From: Punica granatum
Taxonomy: Eukaryota; Streptophyta; Magnoliopsida; Myrtales; Lythraceae
DNA length: 64,000 bases
Assembly: GCF_007655135.1 (NCBI RefSeq)
Contig: NC_045130.1
Span: forward strand, 19,349,363-19,413,362
Direction of reading: 5' to 3'
Shown piece after piece: positions 48,952-59,625 of this stretch. The translations under genes and the position numbers were made by a program. How positions within the stretch are numbered: the stretch's first letter is position 1; each line of letters begins with the position of its first letter. A model generated the notes under the pieces. That model was given only the letters and a program-made list of their open reading frames with translations, did not search any database and was not told where the DNA came from.

Positions 48952-51900
48952 CTATTTGGAGGCTTCAAGCATACCAGCTATACTTCGGCAAACATGAAGT
49001 TTCTCCCTAGCGAGAGGTTTAGTCATCATATCAGCTCCATTCTCATCGGTGTGCACTTTGTCTAGCTTCACCAGCTTGGACTCCAACACATCTCTAATCC
49101 AATGAAACTTAATATCGATATGCTTCGACCTCGAATGGAAAGTGGGATTCTTGCAAAGATGAATGGCGCTTTGACTGTCACAGTGTAGAACATACCTTTC
49201 TTGCTTCAAGCTCAACTCCTGCAAAAACTTTTGCAACCACAACATCTCCTTGCAACCTTCGGTCACCGCAATGTATTCGGCTTCCGTTGTAGACAAAGCG
49301 ATGCACTTTTGAAGCCTTGATTGCCATGAGATAGCTCCCCCTGCAAAAGTCATCAAGTATCCCGAAGTGGATTTCCGGGAATCGATATCTCCTGCCATAT
49401 CCGCATCCGTGTAGCCCACTAAATCCGGCTTACCAGTGCCAAAGTGTAAACACACCTTGGATGTTCCTCTGAGATACCTCAGAATCCACTTAACTGCATT
49501 CCAATGCTCTTTCCCCGGATTGGAGAGAAAACGACTAACCACACCAACAGAATGAGCGATATCTGGTCTTGTACAGACCATGGCATACATCAAACTCCCT
49601 ACAGCTGATGAGTAAGGGACTTTCTTCATCTCTTCTTTCTCCTTCTCACTTGTAGGACATTGCTTCGAGCTAAGCTTGAAATGAGAAGCAAGTGGTGATG
49701 AAACTGGTTTAGCATTACCCATGTTGAACCGATCCAAAATCTTCTAGATATACTTCTCTTGAGAAAGCCAAATTTTTCCACTTGATCTGTCACGAGAAAT
49801 ATGCATCCCAAGGATCTGCTTTGCCGGTCCCAAATCCTTCATGGCAAAGGACTTACTGAGCTCTTTCTTCAACTCTGCAATCTTGCTCATATCATGACCA
49901 ACAAGTAACATATCATCCACATATAACAGTAAAATGATAAAATCACCATCCGAGAATTGTTTCACGAACACACAATGATCTGCAGTTATCCGTGTGTAGC
50001 CATGGCTCAACTGAAAGAGTCAAACTTTTTGTACCACTGTCGAGGTGCTTGCTTAAGCCCATACAAGCTATTCCTCAGCTTGCACACCAAATGCTCCTTA
50101 CCTTTAACTTGGAATCCTTCAGGCTGCTCCATATATATTTCTTCCTCCAAGTCACCATGCAGGAAAGCTGTTTTTACATCGAGCTGCTCGATCTCCAAAT
50201 TCAGACTAGCTGCCAGTGCGAGAACAACTCTGATCGATGACATCTTGACAACGGGCGAGAATATCTCCTCGAAGTCAACTCCTTTCTTCTAGTTGAAACC
50301 TTTCACTACCAGTCGAGCTTTGTATCGAGGTCGCGAGTTCTCTGTCTTCAACCTGTAGACCCATTTGTTCTTCAATGCTCTCTTACCTTGCGGTAGCTTC
50401 ACTAGGTCATACGTGTGATTTTCAAACAAGGAGTTCATCTCCTCATTCATCGCCTTCAACCAGTGCTCCTTGTGCTCATGTGCCACAGCTTCACCATAGC
50501 ACTCAGGTTCTCCCCCGTCAGTCAGTAGCACATACTCATGAGGCGGATATTTTGTAGATGGTCGTCTTATTCTATCAGATCGTCTAGGTAGATCTGCAGG
50601 CTCTAACTGTAACTGCGAGCCTGTATCATCCGTAGTCACATCATCATCTACCTGAGGAATCTCACCCCTAGTCGTGGTTTCTTCATACTCACCAGGTACC
50701 TCTTCCATTGGATGCTCTACATCAACCGATACAGGAATAGAGATCTCGTGAGGATTGCCTACTCTGGCCTTCTTTAACTTTTGCAAATCCTCGATTGTTT
50801 GGTCCTCAAAGAACACAACATCCCTGCTCCTGATGATCTTCTTGCTATCAGGGTCCCAAAACCTGTACCCGAACTCTTCATGTGCATAACCCAAGAAGAT
50901 GCACTGTTTTGCCTTGGCATCGAGTTTTGATCTTTCATCTCGAGGAATGTGAACAAATGCCCTGCACCCGAAGACTTTGAGATGCTTGTACGATACTTTC
51001 TTGCCGGTCCACACCTGCTGGGGTACATCTCCATCAAGTGCAACTGACGGTGTAAGATTAATAAGATCAATCGCTGACCTCATTGCCTTGCCCCAGAAAG
51101 ACTTAGACAGTTTCGCCTGAGAAAGCATACAACGAACTCTCTCAACAATTGTGCGGTTCATCCTCTCTGCAAGCCCGTTCTGCTGTGGTGTCTTCGGTAC
51201 CGTCTTCTCAAGTTTGATACCGTGAGTCTTGCAATAGTTATCGAAAGGACCCCTATACTCACCACCATTATCAGCTTTGACACATTTCAGCTTCATGCCC
51301 GTTTCTCTTTCCACTGCTACATGGAAGTTCTTGAAAATCTCAGTCACTTGATCTTTAGTTCTCATAGGGTAAGCCCAAACCTTCCTGGAATGATCATCTA
51401 TAAAAGTCACAAAATAGAGAGCACCACCAAGAGATCTATCCGACATGAAACAAACATCAGTATGCACAAGATCAAGTATATGATCGCATCTAGAGGGACG
51501 ACTTCTAACAAAAGAAACTCTCCTCTACTTACCAGCTAAACAGTGATCACAAGTGCTCAAGTGCATACCTTTAACGGGCAAAGATTGCTTTCTAGCAAGA
51601 ATTTGAATACCTTTCTCGCTGATATGCCCAAGTCTCCTGTGCCATAGCTCGATAGGATAATCCTCAACAACATTAATTTGATCGAAGTTATGTCTGGCAC
51701 GCAACCTGTAGAGAGTGTCGGTCTTCTGACCCCGTGCCACAATCAACGAACCCTTGGAGAGCTTCCATCTCCCATTGCTAAATTCGTTACTGTAGCCTTC
51801 ATCATCAAGCTGACCCGTCGAGATTAGGTTAAGGCGAATTTCTAGAACATGCCTCACCTTTTTTAAAAGCAACTTGCAGCCAAGCTCGGTCTCTAGACAG

Positions 51901-52910
51901 ACATCACCAATACCGACAATCTTGCATGACTGTCCATTCTCCATTCTCACATAACCATAATCCCCGGTAGTATAAGATAAGAAGAAATCCCGATGAGGAG
52001 TGACATGAAACGAGGCACATGTATCTGCAACCCAGGTAGAGTCCTGACAAGTGAAATTCACATAGGCTTCATCACAAATGATGTAAGTCTCTCCATCAGA
52101 TGCCACTGCTGTAGTGTCTTCTTCCTTCTTGCTCTCACCGTTGCCATTCTGATTTTTCTTCAAAGCTCTACACTCCCTTTTGTAATATCCCTCTTTTTCA
52201 CAGTGATAGCAAGTGACCACTTTCCTCGTCTTCGACTTTGATCTACCCCTCGATTTGCCACGTGAGTTACTATGCTTGGAAGAGAAATTTCTGCTTTGAC
52301 TTCTCCCCCGTTATTCAGTAACCAAAGCTTCAGACTGAATGGAAATCCCCGAGCCTTTCCTTCTAGTCTTCTCATTAAATAAACTGTCTGTCACCGTAGC
52401 CAAAGATAGCTTCCCGTTTGGTGCAGAATTGCTTAATGCAACCACAAGTGTGTCCCAATTATCCGGTAGAGTCCCTAAAAGTAGACAAGCCTGCAACTCA
52501 TCGGGTAATATTATCTCCAGGTTCGTCAACTGGTTAATAATATCCTAGAAATTACTCATGTGCACAGTCATATCACATCCATCATGGTAACGAAGATGAA
52601 CCAGCTTCTTCACGAGGAATGCCTTATTTTGCGGTGTCTTCCTCGCATAGAGATTGTTAATTTATCCCACAAAACTTTCGCATTTGTCTCCTGAGCAACA
52701 TGATGATAAATACTATTGTCTATCCACTGCCGAATCAAACCAATAGTCTTCCGATTTGTGCGTTCCCAAGCCTTGTCATCCTTATCTTTGGGTTTCGCGG
52801 AATCCCCTTCAATGGGATCGTACAAATCCCTGCAAAATAGAAGATCCTCCATCCGAGACTTCCATATAGAGTAGTTGGTTGCATTCAACTTGAACATAGA
52901 TCCTGTAGAC
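48952..52910 (-). pseudogene. copia gag-pol polyprotein, broken
   Basis: Minus-strand order. Gag (52220-52910) has NATNYSIWKSRMEDLL and a knuckle CYHCEKEGYYKREC in which the usual histidine is tyrosine. Protease: STWVADTCASFH. Pre-integrase: LWHRRLGHISEKG and CDHCLAGK. Integrase (50900-51467): FIDDHSRKVWAYP, KADNGGEYRGPF and PQQNGLAERMNRT, with the DDE residues present. Reverse transcriptase: LDVKTAFLHGDLEEEIYM, LYGLKQAPRQWYKK and LLLYVDDMLLVG. RNase H: YTDADMAGDIDSRKSTSGY and SKHIDIKFHWIRD, ending at 48952. Stops in frame: TAG at 51525, 50289, 49744 and 52545, and TAA at 52311. Frameshifts lie near 50005 and 52655. It cannot encode a working polyprotein. Confidence 0.92.
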
Positions 52911-52955
52911 TCCTCCATCTCGAAAACACCAAAAAACTCAAACTTCTCTAACCCG

Positions 52956-52969
52956 AGGCTCGATACCAC
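52956..52969 (-). promoter_or_regulatory. primer-binding site of the copia element
   Basis: On the minus strand GTGGTATCGAGCCT begins one base after the 5' LTR. It resembles the initiator tRNA-Met complement used by Ty1/copia elements. Confidence 0.7.
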
Positions 52970-52970
52970 T

Positions 52971-53627
52971 TGTTGGGAAGGGATGTACTCAACCAAACAA
53001 TAACGCAGCAATTAATCTTCCTCCCCTACTAGTGTAATCGAGATAGGAACTAATCAAATCAACCAACAAGCAGTAAAGTAAAAGAACACCAATAATTTTA
53101 CGTGGAAAACCCCGATGTGGGGAAAAACCACGAGAACAACTCCGAATCAACAATCCACTATGAATGAAGGTTATACAATGTCTTTCATCAAGGGTAAACC
53201 CTTGGATCACCAAACTCAAGAGAAACACTCTCTTGGATCACCCAAACACTAAATTCGTCACCCACACCGGGTGGTTCACAAAGTCAGCTGAAACAGCACC
53301 TACAGAGCTCTAATAGGAATTCTAACCGTTCAGAACTTAGCCCCACGTGTTGTGAAGCTGCTGTCAAAATTTCGTCCCAATCGGAGTTCGTTTGACGTCC
53401 CGATCGAGGGTTCATCTAGCTCTGGTCGCACAGAAAAACAGCTCTTTGTTCTCTGTATTCTACTGCTTCTCTGTACTGTTCTGCTGTCTCAATTCTGCCG
53501 CCTCTTACCCAGCTAATTTAGCTGAAAATTAACCCTAACAAAAGTGGGTTCTTGGGCCTATTAAAGCCCGATAAAAGCCCAATACAATTTGAGCCCAACT
53601 TCCTCCAAATTGGAGGGATACCCAACA
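52971..53627 (-). repeat. 5' LTR of the copia element
   Basis: 657 bp, collinear with the 3' LTR. Differences seen include G/A at 48326 versus 53017, and two changes in the segment CACGGGACC versus CACGAGAAC. Confidence 0.93.
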
Positions 53628-53632
53628 CTTAT

Positions 53633-54105
53633 AAATTGAATATAAGTGACAGTTAAATTTTTAAAATTTTTTACAAATTATTAGGTCAAAAAAATTTTAT
53701 TGTTTATCTAATTTACCCTTGATTTATTTTCACTTTGATGACAATTAATATGAACTATGACTCTGTCTTGTGACAATTATTAAATCGATTTGAGATTTTG
53801 TTGTATTAAATTTGGACATTTTAAAGTACTTTTAATCATTGTGGTGTTCAATATTGTGGAACTTGGAATGAATAAAGATGTTATTGTATTGAACTGTTGC
53901 CTTACATATTAGGGAGTCCCTCGTGCTTGAAAAGTCGAGTTAACCCAAGAACCCCTACAAGTCAGATCACATAATAACAACTTTATTAACGAGCGATTTT
54001 TTGTATATATTATTTGATTCTTGGGCGGGTTTTCACACTTGAAAACCCGGCCAAAAGATATCTGGGATCCTTTTTAGTGCCAAGCTGATCGTTTACGCCC
54101 AACAA
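53633..54105. other. intergenic, no gene recognised
   Basis: AT-rich sequence between the copia target site and the tandem array. No ORF or element recognised. Confidence 0.45.
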
Positions 54106-56085
54106 CTAGCATAGTTAGCCGTTGGGAATAATTAAGGGGGCTTCTTCTATAATTGTTGGTACTCAAGAAACTAAAACGACAAGGGATGTTAGACCTCAGC
54201 CCAAGCCCAAAGCTGTCGATTCCATGATGTTTGATGGTTATGGATCCCCAGACTAATTCTTCAATCTGCACTTTCTCAACACTCAGACTCTAAGTGTAGA
54301 GGAAGCCGCGACCAGAGCCCACGACCCTTGAGCCCTCGACCAAGACCTCGAGCCATCGACCTCTTGTCCGCGACCCTCGAGCCCTCCACTCTCTCCTCTC
54401 TCAGCTTTCTGCCTTTCGAAGCCTCCTCAGCCTAGCATAGTTAACCGTTGGGAATAATTAAAGGGGCTTTTTCTAGGACTATTGGTCCAACCCAAGAAAC
54501 TAAAACAACAAGAGAAGTTAGGCCTCAGCCCAAATCTAAAGCTGTCGATGATTATGGATTCTCAGACTAATTCTTCAATCTGCACTTTCTCAACACTTAG
54601 ACTCTCAGTGTAGAGGAACTCGCAACCAGAGCCCTCGACCAGCGCCCGCAACCATCGATCCCTTGACTGCGACCTCGAGCCCTCGACCCTTGAGCCATCG
54701 ACCTCGAGCCCGCGACCCTCGAGCCTTCCACTCTCTCCCTCTCAGCTTTCTGCCCTTCGATGCCGCCTCAGCCTAACATAGTTAGCCGTTGGAAATAATT
54801 AAGGGGGCTTCTTCTAGGACTGTTGGTCCAACCCATGAAACAAAAACAACAACGGATGTTAGACCTTAGCCCAAGCCCAAAGTTATCGATTCCATGATGG
54901 TTTATGGTTATGGATCCCCAGACTAATTCTTCGATCTACACTTTCTCAACACTCAAACTCTCAGTGTAAAGGAACCATCGACTAGAGCCCTCGACCCTCG
55001 AGCCATCGACCTCGAGCCCGCAGCCCTCAAGCCCTCCGCTCTTTCCTCTCTCAACTCTCTACCCTTCGAAGTCGCCTCAGCCTAGCGTAGTTAGCAGTTG
55101 GGAATAATTAATGGGGCTTCTTCTAAGACTATTGGTCCAGCCCAAGAAACTAAAACAACAAGAGATGTTAGGCGTCAACCCAAGCCCAAAGTTGTCGATT
55201 CCGTGATGGTTGATGGTGATGGATCCCCAGACTAATTCTTCAATCTGCACTTTCTCGACACTCGAACTCTTAGTGTAGAGGAACCCACGACCAGAGCCCT
55301 CAACCAGAGCCCGCGACCCTTGACCCCTCTACGGCGACCTCGAGTCCTCGACCCTCAAGTCGTCGACCTCAAGCCCGCGACCCTCGAGCCCCCCGCTCTC
55401 CTTTCTCTCAGCTTTCTGCCCTTCGAAGCCGCCTCAGCCTAGCATAGTTAGCTGTTAAGAATAATTAAAGGGGTTTCTTCTAAGACTGTTGGTCCAGCCC
55501 AAGAAACCAAAACAACAAGGGATGTTAGACCTCAACCCAAGCCCAAAGCTGTCAATTCCATGATGGTTGATGGTTATGGATCCTCAGACTAATTCTTCAA
55601 TCGACACTTTCTCAACACTTAGACTCTTAGTGTAAATAAACCCGCGACTAGAGCCCTCGACCAGAGCCCACGACCCTCAAGCCGTCGACCTCGAGCCTGC
55701 GACCCTCGAGCCCTCTGCTCTCTGCCCTTCGAGGCCGCCTTAATCTAGCATAGTTAGCCGCTGGGAATAATTAAGGGGCTTCTTCTAGAACTGTTGGTCC
55801 AGCCCAAGAAACTAAAACAACAAGGGATGTTAGACCTCAACCCAAGCCCAAAGCTATCGATTCCATGATGGTCGATGGTTATGGATCCCCAGACTAATTC
55901 TTTAATTTGCACTTTCTCAATACTCAGACTCTTAGTGTAGAGGAACTCGCGACCAAAGTCCTCAACCAAAGCCTACAACCCTCAATCGCGATCGCGACCT
56001 CGAACCATCGACCTCGAGCCCGCTACCCTCAAGCCCTCCGCTCTCTCCTCTCTCAGTTCTCTGCCTTTCGAAGCCGCCTCAGTCT
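54106..56085 (+). repeat. tandem array, six units of about 330 bp
   Basis: Units start near 54106, 54431, 54772, 55081, 55438 and 55744 (spacings 306-357 bp). Each begins with a CATAGTTAGCCGTTGGGAAT-like segment. It continues through AAGAAACTAAAAC, GGGATGTTAG, CCCAAGCCCAAAG, GATGGTTATGGATCCCCAGA and ACTTTCTCAACACT, then a GC-rich stretch built of CCTCGAGCC and CCCTCGACC repeats of variable length, and ends CTTTCTGCCCTTCGAAGCCG. Length differences come mainly from the CTCGA-rich part. Units share 80-90 percent identity by eye. The reading frames are chance. Confidence 0.88.
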
Positions 56086-57324
56086 CCTCTTTCTCATGCT
56101 CGCAGCCGCCTCAATCTCCCTTCTCTCACAGTGGCAACCGCCTCATCTCCTCTCTCTCATGCTTGTCGGCCACCCTTCACAACTCAAGGTTATTCAATTT
56201 TGAATTAAGGGTTTCGAATTTCAGTTGACATAGTCGAATTACATGTTAGGTTAGTTGAATTTCAGTTGAATTGAGTCGATTTTAAAGTTAGGGTTAGCGG
56301 ATTGTGAAGTTGGGGTTTTCGATTTTCATGTGAGGTTAGTCGATTTTTGTTAGTGCTCTAGGACTCGAACATGAGCGGGGTGTAGCTTTTCGAGAAGGCG
56401 TACTTGCAAGCAAGCAGGCCGCTTATGCTCGCCTCAATGATTCTGATCTTCTTCTTCTTATTGATGTACTCCATGTGATCTCCATGATGGTTTTCGGCTG
56501 TATGTATATGTTCAAGTTCGATCAATTTTTTCGGTAGTATATGTTCAAACATTTTTGCCCTATACATACATATTATTGCAATTTCAATGGATAAGTTACC
56601 AACTATACGGTAATTTCTTGATTTGTGTTCTGTGTGTGGCAGCTCATGATGTCTATTTGTTAAATTTCTTGGTCTTGTTTAATAGTTATGTTATGTGTAT
56701 GTTGGTTAGCGCCCTTCATGTGTTGAGGTAAACTAGCCTTTAACCAGTTTCTCATTGTCTGTTTTATTTAGAGATAAATGAGTTCAGAAAATAATTTGGA
56801 GGTGAAGTTGGAATCTTCTTGGAAGGAAAAACCCATGGTCATGATAAAGGAAGATGATGATGTAGTGGAGCTCGATGGAGACGAGATCAAAGACATTGCA
56901 ACAGGAACTCAGGCAGGGACGTCGAAAGCTTTGAAGCATATTGTTAGTGGTTACAATAACAGCACCTATAACAGTGTACGTAACTTCGAAAATAAGCAGA
57001 GGGTACATGAGGCACTTCCCGTGTGTGAGCGCCTATGTGGTCTTTGAATATATGGCTATTTCATTCGACCTATGGTTTTGTTTGTAGCTTGTCTGGTTGC
57101 TCAGAAAATGCTTGAGACCATTGTGTAATGGTTTGTTTTAACTTTTAATCTCCTCGGCTGCCAATTCGAGCTCAAAAGTTCATTTTTGTGAGGTTGATCC
57201 TCGTGGGCAAGAGCTGTTTTTCATCTTTTGATTCATCTGTGTCTGATTGATTGAGGAGAAAGGGGTTTCTATTGTTCCTTACAGTTGCTTGTTTTGGGAC
57301 GTTTGGAGTTGCTTGCTGCTAAGC
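56086..57324 (+). other. unrecognised sequence with one small acidic ORF
   Basis: Follows the tandem array. An open frame at 56778-57047 (89 codons) starts MSSENNLEVKLESSWKEKPM and has an acidic EDDDVVELDGDEIKDIATG segment. I do not recognise it, and no intron-exon partners are evident. It may be a fragment of a nuclear protein or chance. Confidence 0.2.
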
Positions 57325-57693
57325 AGGTCGTGTTAACGTGTTCGGGTAACCGGGTTGAACGGATAAGCATGTTGTGTTAACGTGTCTGGGTAACCAGGTT
57401 GAACGGATAAACAAGTCGTGTTAACGTGTCCGGATAACCGGATTGACATGGATAAACATGTCGTGTTCAAAATTTGACCCAGGTAATAATCGTGTCGTGT
57501 ATGGATACGTTTACCTATTATGACATGTTTAGCTAAACAGGTTTAAACATGTCGTGTTCGGGTTGACACAGATATAAACAGGTCATGTTCATGTTTTCAA
57601 AATCTGATCCGTTTAATAATCGTGTCGTGTACGGGGTATGACTTCGATGACACAAACTCGTTTAGACACGACACGACATGAATTGCCACCCTA
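57325..57693 (-). mobile_element. hAT-like element end with internal minisatellite
   Basis: The right end, in reverse complement, is TAGGGTGGCAATTCATGTCG, a common terminus of plant hAT elements. Inside are three tandem units of about 48 bp containing GTGTTAACGTGT and CCGGGTTGAACGGATAA (57330-57465), then repeated CGTGTCGTGTA motifs. The left terminus and target duplication were not found. Confidence 0.5.
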
Positions 57694-57884
57694 CTCAATT
57701 CTACACTAATTTATAGAGGAAATATCTATTATTAAATTTCACAGTTAAAAAGAAAACGCCTACAAACTATAATAAAAACATTTCTGATAAACTTTTTGTT
57801 GTTAAGAGAATGAGAATTTTATGAAATCTTAATTTATAACATCAACGTTTATCGAGGTTCATTGACGTTAGAATCCTAGTGAAA

Positions 57885-58370
57885 TATTCTCCGTTACATC
57901 CAAGAACTCAATTCAATATCAAATCAAAAATATCCAAAAAGTTGATCCTACTACAGCCATTTCACAGTATCATAAAGAAGAATTTATCAGGCAAAACAAT
58001 CAGTTAGTTTGTACATCTCGCAGGAAATAAGAGTATGCCATGCAATAAAAAGAAAAAAAGCATGCATAGAACGTAACACACCATGTTCAACTGCATAATA
58101 GAATTTCAACTTCAGCTCAACTTCATTGGCCTGTCCGACAAATTTTGGAGTCAAACAATACAAATCAGACCAAACAGAAGGCAGGTCAATGTGCTTGAAT
58201 TTCAAAATGACTTGATTGGTCTTGTATGTGGGGATGATGAAAGGTTTGGGCGATTTTGTGTGGTTGATAAGCCAATTTTGGACATGCATAAAAACTATGT
58301 GCACGCATTTCTTGAGTATCTCCATAAATCTATCCTCAAGCTTCTTACCATAAAGCCACTGGCACAATAA
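57885..58370 (-). repeat. dispersed repeat block, copy 3 (partial)
   Basis: Matches 47370-47575 and 47800-48040 in the same orientation, for example CAGTATCATAAAGAAGAATT and ATAAAAACTATGTGC. About 230 bp present in copy 2 is missing between the two matches. Confidence 0.7.
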
Positions 58371-59269
58371 CATATAAAATTTCTTGCCACGAAAATAGAG
58401 GATACTTCGTTACAGGTCTTATCAAAATAAGCTCGTCCTAATAAATATATCGTGATAAAATAACATTTAGTCATAATATCTTATTACTTATAGTCATAAA
58501 TTTATTTTCGCGATGAAAACATTATATAATATGTGTCACAATATAAGAAAAAATATATATACATATATGTTACTTATTATGGGAATATTTGATTTGTGAC
58601 GCTCACACAATCTTGAAGATATGTGTATATATATAAATATATATGTATTTACATACATATTAAGTATATGCATCATGAGACTTTATTTAGTGTAATTTAA
58701 TATTTTTGTCACAATATACATATTAAGTATGTATATACATGCATATTAAGGGAGGCCCATGAATTTAGTAGATGTAAAATAAAATAAAAATCTTAATATC
58801 TAATAGATGGACATCACTAGTTACCTACAATCTCTTGATTGACAAGTGAAAGCGTGCATCACTTTGTTATACCCTCTTTGAAAGAAAGTGGGAAATAAGT
58901 GACTTAATATTAATTAACATCGGAGCAATGCATTAATATTATCATCTCATAATCGAAATATCATTCAATGACCGAAGTATGTAGTAGAATCTGCAACGTA
59001 TGCTTATAGCATAAACTCTTGGTTCATTTACATTGACCTTTCAGTTGCCAAAAGCTCTAATTAAAATGTTTGAATTAGTTCAAAAACAAAGGTATTGGAA
59101 TAGAGTGAAAAATCAATTACTTTCATGCTAATTTAAATATTTGAAAGCATAAAATGAAATTTCATGTTCATAGGGAGACAAATTAGTTTATTGAAGTTAC
59201 AACACTTCGTATGAAACATTTTTTTTGGTGTACACTCTAGTATTCAAAAGAACAATGGGTCTTGATTAA
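58371..59269. other. AT-rich dispersed repeat and intergenic
   Basis: 58440-58750 is related to 30470-30730. It also shares the TATGTATATACAT words with the unit junctions at 25140-25290 and 28860-29080. No gene. Confidence 0.45.
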
Positions 59270-59405
59270 TTTAGTTCAAGCTGGATTGGCACGCTAAGTG
59301 ATAAAACTCTCTCAACGTTTTCCACTAGCGAGACTCGAACCTGAGATCCTACTTAAGGAGGACAAGCGCCAAACTACTTAAATCAACCTAAATCGGTTTC
59401 TATGA
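59270..59405 (-). mobile_element. tRNA-derived SINE-like element
   Basis: On the minus strand AAGTAGTTTGGCGCTTGTCC is followed about 25 bases on by TCAGGTTCGAGTCTCGC, then GTGGAAAA. It is the same family as 13368-13480, with A-box-like and B-box-like segments at the same spacing. Confidence 0.5.
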
Positions 59406-59625
59406 AATAACTTTTCTCTTACCACTGTTATGAAACAATATACTAAGCATATATATATATATATATATATAGTATCACACACATTAAGTAGGATTAGAAA
59501 AGTAATTTTAAAATATTATAAAGTCATAAAGATAAATGTACAAATAATATTCAGGATTAAAAAATACTATTCGAAAGAAAATAAATACTATATTAATAAT
59601 ATATTTACATGAAATAAATGCAAAT

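Larger units (their letters stand above)
48280..53627 (-). mobile_element. full-length Ty1/copia retrotransposon (Tnt1/Tork-like)
   Basis: A 5348-bp element on the minus strand, with 657-bp LTRs at 52971-53627 (5') and 48280-48936 (3'), both TGTTGGG to CCAACA, and a 5-bp target duplication CTTAT (48275-48279 and 53628-53632). By eye the LTRs differ at nine positions (about 1.4 percent), so the insertion is recent. Domain order gag, protease, integrase, reverse transcriptase, RNase H is that of Ty1/copia, and motifs are closest to the Tnt1 group. The polyprotein has several stops and frameshifts. Confidence 0.95.

Noticed and set aside
50774..51070. 98-codon frame within the copia element
   Set aside because: Shadow of the integrase frame at 50289-51467.
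54074..54271. Open frames in the tandem array (here and at 55754-55969) as a repeated gene family
   Set aside because: The frames exist only because the 330-bp unit repeats; stops and shifts differ between units and no domain is present.
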